A DNA stretch of 64,000 bases from Paenibacillus sp. oral taxon 786 str. D14 (GTDB lineage: Bacteria > Bacillota > Bacilli > Paenibacillales > Paenibacillaceae), in the NCBI RefSeq assembly GCF_000159955.1, contig NZ_GG695970.1, positions 318,856 to 382,855 on the forward strand, written 5' to 3'. Under the pieces are notes generated by a model. It saw only the letters and a list, made by a program, of their open reading frames with translations, made no database searches and was not told where the DNA came from. The position numbers and the translations under genes are program-made. Below, piece after piece: positions 48,319-57,897 of this stretch. Within the stretch, counting starts at the first letter, position 1, and each line of letters opens with the position of its first letter.

Positions 48319-48348
48319 GCATAGGAAGGGACAACGCTTGTCATACTA
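48319..48348 (+). promoter_or_regulatory. Sigma-G-like forespore promoter of sleB
   Basis: GCATA (48319-48323), 18-nt spacer, CATACTA (48342-48348), an exact fit to the GHATR-N18-CATHHTA sigma-G consensus, 54 bp before the sleB start. Confidence 0.7.
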
Positions 48349-48401
48349 AAGTTACCCATCCTTGTTGAACAACTTCTAAGAAGAGAGGTAGAGCTAAACG
48401 T

Positions 48402-49235
48402 ATGAAGAAAGCAAAGATCTGGTTTGCCTCCGGTTTAGTGCTGCTTTTGTTCGGAATCGGATACGGGGCCGATGTGCTCCGGCATACGCTTACCGAGGGC
48501 AAAGTCAATACCTATAAAGCGCAGCCCGCGTTCAGTGAGCAGGTTATCGACTATGGAGCTTACGGGAAGGACGTGTATGAGCTGCAGGGACGGCTCGCTT
48601 ATCTTGGTTTTTATCATGGGAAGTTGGACAGTTATTTTGGGCCCAAAACCCTCGGGGCCCTCAAATGGTTCCAATCGGAATTTGGCATGAAGGTTGACGG
48701 ACTGGCTGGACCAAAAACGAAACTGAAGCTGTACAATGCCACAAAAAACTGGAAGCCAGGCATGGAATACGCTAATGCCGGCGGAAACGAGAAATCGCAA
48801 GCCGGTGCAGCTAATAAGTCCGGCAGTGGCAGCGTCAAAGCGGAATCCGATGAACTGTCCGCCTCCAACACCATGGGGCTGTCGGAAAACGATTTGAAAA
48901 TTATGGCGAACGCGGTATATGGGGAAGCGCGAGGGGAACCTTTTGAAGGCCAGGTTGCGGTAGCGGCGGTTATTTTGAACCGGGTGAAGTCGCCGAGCTT
49001 CCCTAACACCGTATCCGGCGTTATTTTTCAACCCGGAGCATTTACAGCCGTTGCTGACGGCCAAATCTGGCTGGAGCCAAACGCACAGGCGCGTAAAGCC
49101 GTGCAGCAGGCGTTAAACGGCTGGGATCCAACCGGCGGTTGCTTGTATTACTTTAACCCGAAAACGGCGACATCGAAATGGATCTGGTCACGTCCGCAGG
49201 TGAAGACGATCGGAGAGCATATTTTCTGCATGTAA
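48402..49235 (+). CDS. sleB: Spore cortex-lytic enzyme SleB type
   Basis: 277-aa exported hydrolase that degrades spore cortex at germination. Signal peptide (about 5-25), peptidoglycan-binding domain (about 48-110, YGKDVYELQGRLAYLGFYHG), Ser/Ala/Gly linker, and a SleB/CwlJ hydrolase domain (about 165-277, ANAVYGEARGEPFEGQVAVA with the catalytic Glu). This is the SleB layout rather than CwlJ, which lacks signal and binding domain. ATG 48402 follows AAGAGAGG. An upstream sigma-G promoter fits. Confidence 0.9.
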   Translation: MKKAKIWFASGLVLLLFGIGYGADVLRHTLTEGKVNTYKAQPAFSEQVIDYGAYGKDVYELQGRLAYLGFYHGKLDSYFGPKTLGALKWFQSEFGMKVDGLAGPKTKLKLYNATKNWKPGMEYANAGGNEKSQAGAANKSGSGSVKAESDELSASNTMGLSENDLKIMANAVYGEARGEPFEGQVAVAAVILNRVKSPSFPNTVSGVIFQPGAFTAVADGQIWLEPNAQARKAVQQALNGWDPTGGCLYYFNPKTATSKWIWSRPQVKTIGEHIFCM

Positions 49236-49250
49236 ATAGCTGAGTATCGA

Positions 49251-49283
49251 AGGAGCAACCGCTTGTCGTCAGGTTGCTTCTTT
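49251..49283 (+). terminator. Terminator after sleB
   Basis: AGCAACC (49254-49260) pairs with GGTTGCT (49272-49278), then TCTTTCCTTT. A weak promoter for ymfF (TTGCTT 49274-49279, 18 nt, TAGAAT 49298-49303) overlaps its end. Confidence 0.65.
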
Positions 49284-49335
49284 CCTTTGAATTGGTATAG
49301 AATGGAACTGACTTTCTTGTAAAGGAGTTTTGGTT

Positions 49336-50616
49336 TTGAACAAAACGCGATTTGAGCGCGGCACCGTAGGCCATATTCGTCTGCATGTCCTGCCGACCAA
49401 CCGATTCAAAACTTTTGCCATTTCCCTATATGCGGGCTTGCCGTTGCAAGAGCAAACGGTCACCGCAACGGCCCTCACTCCGTTCGTGCTGCGCCGGGGT
49501 ACGGAATCGTATCCGGAAACCACGCAGTTCCGCGAGCAGCTCGAGCATATGTACGGAGCGGGCTTCGGCTTTGATGTATATAAACGCGGCAATTACCAAA
49601 TGGTCCAGTTCCGTATGGACACGATTAATGATTCTTTTGTCAAGAGCAACGATTCACTCCTGGGTCAAAGCTTTGCTTTCCTCGGGGAAGTCGTCACCAA
49701 ACCGGCTAAGGAAAACGGGGTGTTCCGCACCGCCTACGTGAATTCCGAACGGGAGTCCGTCCGCAAGAAGCTGGAAGGGATCATCAATGATAAAATCCGC
49801 TATGCGGCTGAACGCTGTACGGAAGAGATGTTTAAGGACGATCCGTATCGCCTCCATCCGCTGGGTGAGCGAAGCGAACTGGACGGGATTACGCCCGAAT
49901 CCTTATACGCCTCCTATCAAAGCTGGCTGCAGCAGGCACACCTCGATTTGTATGTGGTTGGCGACACGACGCTGGCCGAGGTGGAGGAGCTGGTTGCCAA
50001 GCATTTTAGCTTAAATCGCTCAACCACTCCAGAATATCAACCGGAGCAGGTGGATCTTCGCGGCAAAGAAGTCCGGACCGTGAAGGAAGTGCTCGACGTC
50101 AATCAGGGGAAGTTGAATTTAGGCCTCCGCACGCCGATCACTTACGGGGACGATCGCTACGCTTCCTTGCTGCTCTATAACGGCATTCTGGGCAGCTATC
50201 CACACTCCAAGTTGTTCCTTAATGTTCGGGAGAAAGAAAGCTTGGCGTACTACGCCGCCTCCCGTTACGACGGGCATAAAGGCATCGTCAGCATTCAATC
50301 CGGCATCGAAATCGCCAATTACGAGAAAGCTCTTCGCATTATCGAAGCTCAGCTGGCCAGCATGCGCGCCGGAGAAATCAGCGAGCTTGAGATGAGTCAG
50401 ACGAAGGCGATGATCCGTAACAGTCTGCTGGAGATGCAGGATTCCGCTTTTGATATGATCGCCTATGACTTCAACCGCGTCTTGTCCGGAAAAGACCGGC
50501 CGGCGGAGGAGCTGCTTCAACAAGTCGAGCAGGTTCAGCCTCAGGACGTTGTAGCGGCCGCGGAAACCGTCCAGCTTGATACGATATACTTTTTGACAGG
50601 CCAGAAGGAGGGGTAG
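49336..50616 (+). CDS. ymfF: M16-like protein YmfF, EF-P modification-associated
   Basis: 426 aa M16-peptidase fold. The zinc motif region reads REQLEHMYGAGFG, without the HxxEH signature, so it is probably a non-catalytic subunit paired with the next gene. Its family is annotated as associated with the 5-aminopentanol modification of elongation factor P. AAAGGAG at 49321-49327 favours TTG 49336 over the in-frame TTG 49330. 4 bp separate it from ymfH. Confidence 0.9.
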   Translation: MNKTRFERGTVGHIRLHVLPTNRFKTFAISLYAGLPLQEQTVTATALTPFVLRRGTESYPETTQFREQLEHMYGAGFGFDVYKRGNYQMVQFRMDTINDSFVKSNDSLLGQSFAFLGEVVTKPAKENGVFRTAYVNSERESVRKKLEGIINDKIRYAAERCTEEMFKDDPYRLHPLGERSELDGITPESLYASYQSWLQQAHLDLYVVGDTTLAEVEELVAKHFSLNRSTTPEYQPEQVDLRGKEVRTVKEVLDVNQGKLNLGLRTPITYGDDRYASLLLYNGILGSYPHSKLFLNVREKESLAYYAASRYDGHKGIVSIQSGIEIANYEKALRIIEAQLASMRAGEISELEMSQTKAMIRNSLLEMQDSAFDMIAYDFNRVLSGKDRPAEELLQQVEQVQPQDVVAAAETVQLDTIYFLTGQKEG

Positions 50617-50620
50617 GCGG

Positions 50621-51901
50621 ATGGAAACGATACGTTATGACGCTTTGCAGGAAACGCTGTATCGCGAAACGATGGACAACGGTTTGCAGGTGTATGTGCT
50701 TCCGAAACCGGGCTTCCAGAAAACGTACGCCACGTTCGCGACCAAATACGGCTCAATCGATAACCATTTTCGGGTAGAAGGCCAGGACGACATTTCGGTT
50801 CCGGATGGCATTGCCCATTTTCTGGAGCACAAAATGTTTGAGGAGCCCGAAGGTGATATTTTTGCCACCTTTGCTTCCCAAGGCGCTTCCGCGAATGCGT
50901 TTACCAGCTTCGACCAGACGGTCTATCTGTTCTCTGCGACGGAGAATATTGCGGCCAACCTGGAGACGCTGATTAATTTCGTGCAGCATCCTTACTTTAC
51001 CGACCAGAACGTCGAGAAGGAAAAAGGCATTATCGGCCAAGAGATCGGCATGTACCGGGATAACCCGGATTGGCGGGTCTATTTTGGCCTGATCGAAGCG
51101 ATGTATAAGGTGCATCCGGTTCACATCGATATCGCCGGCACGGTGGAATCCATTGGCACCATTACGAAGGAAACGTTATATAAATGCTACAATGCGTTTT
51201 ATCATCCGAGCAACATGCTGTTGTTCGTCGTTGGCGGCGTGGATCCGGAGGAAGTATTCAAGCTGGTCCGGTACAATCAAGCGAAAAAGGAATACAAGCC
51301 GCAAGGATCCATCGAGCGGTTGTTTGATCCGGAGCCGCGTGAGGTGTCGGAGAAACGGCGGGAATCCCGTCTGCCAGTGTCGCAGCCCAAATGCTTGTTT
51401 GGCTTTAAGGAGACGCGCCTCGGCTTTACCGGCGAGGAGTTGCTGCGTCGCGATTTGGCCACCAAGCTGGCGCTCGACCTGCTGTTTGGGGCCAGCACGA
51501 AGCTGTACCAAAAGCTTTATGATCTGGACCTCATCTCTGACAGCTTTGGCCACGAATACAATAGCAACCCGAATTATGCGTTTTCCGCGATTGGCGGGGA
51601 TACGAAGGATCCAGACCGGATGCTGGCTGTGATTAAGGAAGAAACCGAGGCGGTACTTGCTTCCGGATTCCGTCAGGAGGATTTCGAACGCGCGCGCAAG
51701 AAGAAGATCGGCGGGTACTTGCGCATGCTGAATTCACCGGAGAACATCGCCCATGAATTCACCCGTTACAAATTCCGCGGCGGCGACCTGTTTGCTGTAC
51801 TTCCGATTTACGAATCGCTGACGCTGGATGAGATCAACGCGCGGCTGCGCGAGCATATCGATTGGGAACAGCTCGCCGTCTCGATTGTGGTGAGCCCGTA
51901 A
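50621..51901 (+). CDS. ymfH: M16 zinc peptidase YmfH, EF-P modification-associated
   Basis: 426-aa catalytic-type M16 peptidase. The zinc motif HFLEHKMFEEPEGD (about residue 65) and the distal glutamate region KGIIGQEIGMYRDNPDW are present. It forms a likely catalytic/non-catalytic pair with YmfF. ATG 50621 follows AGGAGGGG; its stop abuts the ymfI start. Confidence 0.92.
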   Translation: METIRYDALQETLYRETMDNGLQVYVLPKPGFQKTYATFATKYGSIDNHFRVEGQDDISVPDGIAHFLEHKMFEEPEGDIFATFASQGASANAFTSFDQTVYLFSATENIAANLETLINFVQHPYFTDQNVEKEKGIIGQEIGMYRDNPDWRVYFGLIEAMYKVHPVHIDIAGTVESIGTITKETLYKCYNAFYHPSNMLLFVVGGVDPEEVFKLVRYNQAKKEYKPQGSIERLFDPEPREVSEKRRESRLPVSQPKCLFGFKETRLGFTGEELLRRDLATKLALDLLFGASTKLYQKLYDLDLISDSFGHEYNSNPNYAFSAIGGDTKDPDRMLAVIKEETEAVLASGFRQEDFERARKKKIGGYLRMLNSPENIAHEFTRYKFRGGDLFAVLPIYESLTLDEINARLREHIDWEQLAVSIVVSP

Positions 51902-52669
51902 ATGCAGACCAATCATGGGATAGGAAAAAATATCGCGGACATGACCGTCCTCATCACCGGAGCAAGCCGGGGGATCGGCGCCGAGGTGGCGCTGCGGTTC
52001 GCTTCGGTGGGCATGAACGTGGTGATTCACTATATGAATTCTCACGAAGCGGCGAATGAGGTAGCCCGCAAATGCTTGGAGCTTGGAGCCAAGGCTTATA
52101 CAGTTGCGGCGGATCTGCGCAGCAAGGAGCAAATCCTGCGGATGAAGGAACGGCTTGAGAACTATGGGCTGTATCCCGACATTTTGGTCAACAACGCGGG
52201 CATCTCGCATTATGCGCTCTTGTCCGATGTGACCGAAGCGGAATGGGACGACATCATGAACGTCAATTTAAAAAGCGTGTTTCTGTGCAGCCAGCTGTTT
52301 ATGCCGCATATGATCAGCCAGCGCTTCGGGCGCATCATCAACGTTTCCTCCGTTTGGGGAATCACGGGCGGCTCTTGCGAGGTGGCCTATTCGGCAGCCA
52401 AAGGCGGAGTTAATGCGTTTACCAAAGCGCTGGCCAAGGAACTGGCACCCTCCGGCGTTACGGTGAATGCGGTGGCTCCAGGCGCGGTGAAGACGGATAT
52501 GATGGAGCGGTTTGATGCGGAGGAGCTTCGTCAGCTGGAGGAGGATATTCCGGCAGGGCGGTTGGGTACGCCGCAGGAGATCTCCTCGCTAGTTTATTTT
52601 TTGGCGCTGCCGGAATCGGGTTACATCACAGGGCAAATCATCAGCCCCAACGGCGGCTGGATTACTTGA
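51902..52669 (+). CDS. ymfI: SDR reductase YmfI (EF-P 5-aminopentanone reductase)
   Basis: 255-aa short-chain dehydrogenase. Cofactor motif LITGASRGIGAEVALRF, NNAGISHYALL, and active site Ser ... YSAAKGG (Tyr-x-x-x-Lys). In B. subtilis YmfI reduces the modification on the EF-P lysine. Starts directly after the ymfH stop, so ymfFHI is one translation unit. The NADPH/NADH preference was not judged. Confidence 0.9.
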   Translation: MQTNHGIGKNIADMTVLITGASRGIGAEVALRFASVGMNVVIHYMNSHEAANEVARKCLELGAKAYTVAADLRSKEQILRMKERLENYGLYPDILVNNAGISHYALLSDVTEAEWDDIMNVNLKSVFLCSQLFMPHMISQRFGRIINVSSVWGITGGSCEVAYSAAKGGVNAFTKALAKELAPSGVTVNAVAPGAVKTDMMERFDAEELRQLEEDIPAGRLGTPQEISSLVYFLALPESGYITGQIISPNGGWIT

Positions 52670-52788
52670 GACCCCTGCATTCACAGGTTTTGGAGTAAGG
52701 GTTCGAGCTCGGTGCGCGCATAAATTCCCCGGGATTTTCGCATATTACAACTGTTGATTTTAAATCGCCAAGCGAAGGAGGATTTATC

Positions 52789-53043
52789 ATGTCAACAGTA
52801 CTCAAAAATTTTGATACATGGAAGAAATTCCTGGGTGAGCGCGTCAAGCATGCGGAAAATGCCGGTTTTAGCGAAGAGGCAATTACCAACCTTGCTTACG
52901 AAATCGGCGGTTTTCTGGACGACAAAGTGGATCCGCAAAACGAATCCAACCGCGCCCTCAAAGAAATTTGGGATGTGGGTACGGAGGAAGAGCGGAAGAC
53001 CATTGCTCGTCTGATGGTGAAGTTGGCCAAGAAAAACGCATAG
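52789..53043 (+). CDS. ymfJ: DUF3243 protein (YmfJ)
   Basis: 84-aa soluble helical protein of the DUF3243 family, unknown function. Recognised by TWKKFLGERVKHAENAGFSE and GGFLDDKVDPQN. ATG 52789 follows AAGGAGG. Same place between ymfI and ymfK as in B. subtilis. Confidence 0.88.
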   Translation: MSTVLKNFDTWKKFLGERVKHAENAGFSEEAITNLAYEIGGFLDDKVDPQNESNRALKEIWDVGTEEERKTIARLMVKLAKKNA

Positions 53044-53052
53044 TCACGCTTT

Positions 53053-53081
53053 GGAAAAGCTCCCGCTTCGGGAGCTTTTCC
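53053..53081 (+). terminator. Rho-independent terminator after ymfJ
   Basis: Perfect 13-bp stem GGAAAAGCTCCCG / CGGGAGCTTTTCC with a CTT loop. Few T follow the stem, but the descending arm contains TTTT. Confidence 0.8.
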
Positions 53082-53256
53082 CTCATTTTCTCCGCCCGCT
53101 TGCCTTTCAATTTCATTTTATATATCATAAAACACATATGAATATCGGTTATCAGGAATGGGAAGATTTGTTCTTTATAAATTGTTTTCTGTAAATTAGC
53201 AGGAATTAAGACCTATTTTGTCGAAAGAGCAAGAGGATATGGAGAAGGTGTCTGGG

Positions 53257-54024
53257 ATGGATGGGAAACAATGGTACTTGGAATACAAAATACATAAAAA
53301 TCGACCGGGACTTTTGGGGGATATTGCCTCCATGTTAGGGATGTTGGAGATCAACATCTTAACGATTAACGGCGTGGAAGGCAAGACGCGCGGGCTGCTG
53401 CTGGAAACCAACGATGACGGAAAAATCGAACAAGTCAGTCAGTTATTGAACAAGGTGGACAGTATTACGGTCACCGCTTTGCGTAATCCGCGTCTGGTCG
53501 ATTTGCTCGCCGTCCGCCATGGACGCTATATTGATAGGGATTCTGACGACCGCAAGACCTTTCGGTTTACGCGGGATGAGCTGGGGATCTTGGTTGATTT
53601 TCTCGGCGAAATTTTTAAGCGGGATGGCCATCAGGTGATCGGATTACGAGGGATGCCCCGCGTGGGGAAGACGGAATCGATTATCGCTGGAAGCGTCTGC
53701 GCGATGAAACGATGGACGTTCGTATCTTCAACGCTCTTGCGACAAACGGTACGCAGCCAATTGTCAGAGAATGAAATGGATCCTCGCAATGTATTTATTA
53801 TCGACGGTATCATAAGTACTCTTCGTTCCAATGAAAAGCATCATCAGCTCTTGCAAGAGTTGATGTCCATGCCTTCCACGAAAGTCATCGAACATCCGGA
53901 TGTGTTCGTGAAAGAGTCTGAATATAGTTATGACAATTTTGACATAATTATTGAATTGCGTAACAATCCCGAGGAGCAAATCGTTTACGATACGTTCACG
54001 ACAATTTATACGGACGATCTATAA
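53257..54024 (+). CDS. ymfK: DUF3388 protein (YmfK)
   Basis: About 255 aa of unknown function. The N-terminal part (YKIHKNRPGLLGDIASMLGM) looks like an ACT ligand-binding domain. The second part starts with a P-loop-like GMPRVGKTESIIAG and a later FIIDGIIST strand, suggesting nucleotide binding. The frame is open from TTG 53218; GGAGAAGGTG at 53241-53250 favours ATG 53257 and the relative-like N-terminus MDGKQWYLEY. Confidence 0.85.
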   Translation: MDGKQWYLEYKIHKNRPGLLGDIASMLGMLEINILTINGVEGKTRGLLLETNDDGKIEQVSQLLNKVDSITVTALRNPRLVDLLAVRHGRYIDRDSDDRKTFRFTRDELGILVDFLGEIFKRDGHQVIGLRGMPRVGKTESIIAGSVCAMKRWTFVSSTLLRQTVRSQLSENEMDPRNVFIIDGIISTLRSNEKHHQLLQELMSMPSTKVIEHPDVFVKESEYSYDNFDIIIELRNNPEEQIVYDTFTTIYTDDL

Positions 54025-54067
54025 ACGATGTGCCGCATAATGAAATCATAAGCAGGAGGTGATGGTC

Positions 54068-55111
54068 GTGTCGGATTTGGGCCAGCAGTTAAGAGAAGCC
54101 CGCCTTGCCAGAGGTTTGTCGCTGGATGACGTACAGGAAATGACGAAGATTCGCAAACGATATTTGGAAGCCATCGAAATGGGGGATTATAAGGTTCTGC
54201 CTGGTAGCTTCTATGTTCGGGCTTTTATTAAGACGTATGCGGAGACCGTCGGCTTGGACGCGGACGAACTGCTTGCCGAACATCGGCAAAACGTGCCTTC
54301 TACAGCTCCGGAACCTACGATGGAACCGGTGATTCAAAAACGCCGCAGCCGGCAGCACAACGAGCGCAACTCGAAATGGCTGTCTACGACGCTGATGTGG
54401 TCGTTTGCTGTGCTGATTTTGATTGTCATCTATCTGTATTTCTCGGTATGGGGAAACAATAACGATCAAGCGGATGGCAATAAGGAACCGGATCCTACGC
54501 CGGTAACTCAGGGTACCAGCCAAAATGGCAACCAAACCGGTAACGCAACCGGCGGCGATGCCGTTGGCGGGAACAATGGCGTCGAGAACGGGACGAACAA
54601 TGGTACGGAACCGGGAATAAATCAGGGGACAGATACGAATACCGGGAATGCGGGTAACACGGGAGACGAATCCCCGACGAATGATACCGGCAATCAGACG
54701 GTAACGATCGTACCGGATGGAGCGGAAGGCAGCACAACGAAGTTCAAGATTCAAAACCCTGGAACGGGGCCCGTGCAAGTCGTCATTACGGCTAGCGGAA
54801 AAAGTTGGGTTGAAGTGCGTAAAGGGAACTCTAAGGGTGAGAAGTTGTTTTATGACAACACCAAAGAAGGCGACGTGTTGACCTATGATATCGGACCTGA
54901 AGGGTTATTCGTCAAATCGGGGAATTCCTCTCAAACCGTGATCACGGTCGCCGGACAGACAATCGAGGATGGAAAAACGACGTCAAAGTTCCTATTGAAC
55001 CTTGACGACGGGACAGGCAGCGGTACCACCGGAAATACCGGAACGGAAGGCGCCGTTACGAATAACGCCGATACGGGCGGAACGAATTCAACCACAGAAG
55101 GCAACGAATAA
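54068..55111 (+). CDS. RodZ-like membrane protein (YmfM type)
   Basis: 347 aa. An N-terminal helix-turn-helix of the RodZ type (LREARLARGLSLDDVQEMTK, about 5-70) is followed by a basic stretch, one membrane helix (about 105-125), a Gly/Asn/Thr-rich linker (about 130-215), and a C-terminal beta domain of the RodZ class (VVITASGKSWVEVRKGN). RodZ links the MreB cytoskeleton to the cell-wall machinery. AGGAGGTGAT at 54053-54062 suits GTG 54068; earlier in-frame codons at 54059 and 54062 overlap it. Confidence 0.88.
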   Translation: MSDLGQQLREARLARGLSLDDVQEMTKIRKRYLEAIEMGDYKVLPGSFYVRAFIKTYAETVGLDADELLAEHRQNVPSTAPEPTMEPVIQKRRSRQHNERNSKWLSTTLMWSFAVLILIVIYLYFSVWGNNNDQADGNKEPDPTPVTQGTSQNGNQTGNATGGDAVGGNNGVENGTNNGTEPGINQGTDTNTGNAGNTGDESPTNDTGNQTVTIVPDGAEGSTTKFKIQNPGTGPVQVVITASGKSWVEVRKGNSKGEKLFYDNTKEGDVLTYDIGPEGLFVKSGNSSQTVITVAGQTIEDGKTTSKFLLNLDDGTGSGTTGNTGTEGAVTNNADTGGTNSTTEGNE

Positions 55112-55150
55112 GCGAGGGCGGCAACAAGCCGATCGCTTATTCGCTTAATC

Positions 55151-55191
55151 AAAGCGCGGTGAGGACCGGTCAGGTCAAACGGCGCTTTTTT
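55151..55191 (+). terminator. Terminator after the RodZ-like gene
   Basis: AAAGCGC (55151-55157) pairs with GCGCTTT (55182-55188), followed by T. An additional AATAAGCGA/TCGCTTATT hairpin lies at 55108-55142. Confidence 0.75.
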
Positions 55192-55222
55192 GGCTGTATA
55201 CGGATGGTGGTGGCTGAATTGC

Positions 55223-55251
55223 TCGACTTTGCGATTTTTTTTACATATAAT
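55223..55251 (+). promoter_or_regulatory. Sigma-A promoter of yajQ
   Basis: TCGACT (55223-55228), 17-nt spacer, TATAAT (55246-55251). Confidence 0.6.
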
Positions 55252-55293
55252 TTATTTATGATAAGATTGGAAACCGAGAAAGGAATGTGACTT

Positions 55294-55785
55294 ATGGCTT
55301 CGGAAAATTCTTTCGACATCGTTTCAAAAATGGACATGCAGGAATTGACCAACGCAATCGATCAAACAGAGCGGGAAATTGCGAACCGCTTCGATTTCAA
55401 AGGAAGCAAGAGCGAGCTGAAGCTGGAGAAAGACGAACTGGTGATCGTTTCTGACGATGAATACAAGCTGGGGGCTGTCATCGATATCCTGCAATCGAAG
55501 ATGATTAAGCGCGGGTTGCCGATCAAGAACCTGGATTACGGCAAAGTGGAACCGGCTTCAATGGGTACCGTGCGTCAGCGGATTAAACTCAAACAAGGGA
55601 TCGATCAGGAAAATGCCAAGAAAATTAATGTGCTGATCCGCGATTCCAAGCTGAAGGTCAAAAGCCAGATCCAAGGCGATCAAATTCGCGTGACGGGCAA
55701 GAGCCGTGACGATTTACAAGAGATCATTCAGATGCTGCGTAAAGCCGATTTATCGGTGGATTTGCAGTTCACCAATTTCAAATAA
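55294..55785 (+). CDS. yajQ: YajQ-family nucleotide-binding protein
   Basis: 163-aa two-domain protein of the YajQ family. Members bind nucleic acids or cyclic di-GMP in some bacteria; the function here is unknown. Characteristic segments are [31 protein letters not shown] and [18 protein letters not shown] 55294 follows AAAGGAATG. Confidence 0.93.
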   Translation: MASENSFDIVSKMDMQELTNAIDQTEREIANRFDFKGSKSELKLEKDELVIVSDDEYKLGAVIDILQSKMIKRGLPIKNLDYGKVEPASMGTVRQRIKLKQGIDQENAKKINVLIRDSKLKVKSQIQGDQIRVTGKSRDDLQEIIQMLRKADLSVDLQFTNFK

Positions 55786-55790
55786 AGCGC

Positions 55791-55833
55791 AAGGGTCTCC
55801 TGCAGGGAATTTCTAGCTGCGGCAGGCCCTTTT
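55791..55833 (+). terminator. Terminator after yajQ
   Basis: AAGGG and CCTGC on the 5' arm pair with GCAGG and CCCTT on the 3' arm, with a TCT bulge, then TTT. Confidence 0.7.
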
Positions 55834-55840
55834 CATATTT

Positions 55841-55870
55841 TTGACAGCATCGGTCTCTGAATATTATACT
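55841..55870 (+). promoter_or_regulatory. Sigma-A promoter of rimO-pgsA
   Basis: TTGACA (55841-55846), 18-nt spacer, TATACT (55865-55870), 66 bp before rimO. Confidence 0.75.
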
Positions 55871-55936
55871 TGTAGAGGTTGTTTAATCCTTAAGTTTGAC
55901 GGGAATTTTGGCTTTCAACGATGGGGGAAATGGTTC

Positions 55937-57265
55937 ATGACAGAAAAGGTAAAAATCGTGACACTCGGCTGCGAGAAAAATTTGGTGGACTCGGAAATCA
56001 TGTCGGGTCTGATTGAGCAGCGCGGCTATTCCTTGGTGGATAATCGCGAGGATGCAACCGTCATTATCGTCAACACCTGCGGATTTATCGATGCGGCTAA
56101 GGAAGAATCGGTAAATACGATTCTCGAGCTTGCTGATCTGAAGGAAAGCGGAAGACTGAAAGCGCTGATCGTTTCCGGGTGTTTGACGCAGCGATATAAG
56201 CAAGCTTTAATGGAGGAAATGCCGGAGATCGACGGGATTGTGGGTACGGGGGATTTTCACCAAATCAACCGGATCGTTGACGAAGCGCTTAAGGGCAAGA
56301 AGCCGGCGCTGGTCGGCAACCCTGTCTTTAATTATGAGCAAGCGCTGCCGCGCAAGCTGTCTACAGCCCGCTATACGACTTACGTGAAAATCGCTGAGGG
56401 CTGCGACAACAACTGTACATTCTGCAGCATTCCGATCATGCGCGGGAAGTTCCGCAGCCGCTCGATGGAATCGATTTTGGAGGAAGTACGGAGCATGGCG
56501 GCCCAAGGCGTCAAGGAAATCAGCCTGATTGCGCAGGACTCCACCAATTACGGGACCGATTTGTACGGGGAGTTTAAATTGGCAGAGCTGATGGATCGGG
56601 TCACCCAGGTGGAAGGCGTTGAGTGGGTGCGGTTGCATTATGCTTATCCTGGCTTTTTTACAGACGAGCTGATTGAGATGATGGCGACCAACCCGAAAAT
56701 TTGCAAATACGTGGACATGCCGCTGCAACACAGTGAAGATTCCATTCTGAAACGGATGCGCCGGCCTGGGCGGAATCGCGATATCCGTGAGCTGATTGCT
56801 AAGATTCGTGCGCGGATTCCGAACGTTTCCTTGCGTACTTCCTTGATCGTTGGTTTTCCAGGGGAAACGGAGGAAGATTTTGAGCGGTTATGTGAGTTTG
56901 TGCGTGAGATCAAGTTCGACCGCCTTGGCGTATTTACCTATTCCAAGGAAGAGGATACGCCGGCATCGCGTTTGCCGGATCAAGTTGATGAAGAGGTAAA
57001 AGAATGGCGGGCTAATACGCTGATGGAGATTCAGCGGGAAGTTGCAAACGCCAACAGCAGTAAGTACATTGGTCAGGTTCTGGATGTGCTGATCGAGCGT
57101 TATGACGGGCGCAGCGATGTATACGTGGGCCGCTCGCAATACGACGCTCCGGAAATCGATGGCGAGGTATACGTCACGAATTGCCCTGTTGGGCTTGGGG
57201 AACTGACCAAAGTGCGGATTACGCATGCTTTTGACTATGATTTATCCGGGGAGGCTGTCCTGTGA
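55937..57265 (+). CDS. rimO: Ribosomal protein S12 methylthiotransferase
   Basis: Radical-SAM enzyme that methylthiolates an aspartate of S12. 442 aa: UPF0004 domain (VTLGCEKNLVDSE, VNTCGFIDAAKEES), radical-SAM motif CDNNCTFCSIP (about residue 155), and a C-terminal TRAM domain. The EKN and GFIDAAKEES pattern favours RimO over MiaB. The frame is open from 55841, but ATG 55937 behind GGGGGAAA gives the conserved N-terminus. It overlaps pgsA by 4 bp. Confidence 0.95.
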   Translation: MTEKVKIVTLGCEKNLVDSEIMSGLIEQRGYSLVDNREDATVIIVNTCGFIDAAKEESVNTILELADLKESGRLKALIVSGCLTQRYKQALMEEMPEIDGIVGTGDFHQINRIVDEALKGKKPALVGNPVFNYEQALPRKLSTARYTTYVKIAEGCDNNCTFCSIPIMRGKFRSRSMESILEEVRSMAAQGVKEISLIAQDSTNYGTDLYGEFKLAELMDRVTQVEGVEWVRLHYAYPGFFTDELIEMMATNPKICKYVDMPLQHSEDSILKRMRRPGRNRDIRELIAKIRARIPNVSLRTSLIVGFPGETEEDFERLCEFVREIKFDRLGVFTYSKEEDTPASRLPDQVDEEVKEWRANTLMEIQREVANANSSKYIGQVLDVLIERYDGRSDVYVGRSQYDAPEIDGEVYVTNCPVGLGELTKVRITHAFDYDLSGEAVL

Positions 57266-57849
57266 ATTTGCCCAACCGTATCACATTAGCTCGTATTTTC
57301 ATGATTCCGGTGATGCTGGTCTTCTTGCTGTTGGATGCCGGATGGCTCGCCTATGAGTTTACGCTTGGCGAGTACTCGCTGCCGGTAAATCAACTGATTG
57401 CGGCGGTGCTGTTTATCATCGCTGCCAGTACGGATGGAATCGATGGTTACATCGCCCGTAAATATAATCTGGTCACCAACTTAGGCAAGCTCCTGGATCC
57501 GCTCGCGGATAAGCTGCTTGTTGGAACGGTGCTGATCGGTCTTGTGGCCTTGGGCAAATGCGATGCCTGGATTGCAGTCATCATCATCGCCCGGGAGTTT
57601 GCGGTGACCGGCTTGCGTGAAGTTGCGCTTCTGGAAGGCTCCGTCATTGCGGCCAGCAAGTGGGGCAAGGCGAAGACGATCACGCAGATCATCGCCATTT
57701 CAGCGCTGCTGCTGAACAATTTTCCGTTCGAATGGCTGTCGTTCCCGTTTGATGATATCGCGATATGGCTGGCGGCTATCATCACGTTGTATTCGGGGAT
57801 CGATTATTTCGTGAAAAATAAGAGCGTGCTTTCTTTTTCCAAAATATAA
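57262..57849 (+). CDS. pgsA: CDP-diacylglycerol-glycerol-3-phosphate phosphatidyltransferase
   Basis: First committed step of phosphatidylglycerol synthesis, using the CdsA product. 195 aa membrane protein with NLPNRITLARIF at the start and the CDP-alcohol phosphotransferase motif spread over DGIDGYIARKYNLVTNLGKL and LDPLADK. GTG 57262 overlaps the rimO stop. Confidence 0.96.
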   Translation: MNLPNRITLARIFMIPVMLVFLLLDAGWLAYEFTLGEYSLPVNQLIAAVLFIIAASTDGIDGYIARKYNLVTNLGKLLDPLADKLLVGTVLIGLVALGKCDAWIAVIIIAREFAVTGLREVALLEGSVIAASKWGKAKTITQIIAISALLLNNFPFEWLSFPFDDIAIWLAAIITLYSGIDYFVKNKSVLSFSKI

Positions 57850-57897
57850 ATGATGTTGATGAGTTAGGCGGAACTGAGAAAAAGGAGGCATGCGAAG

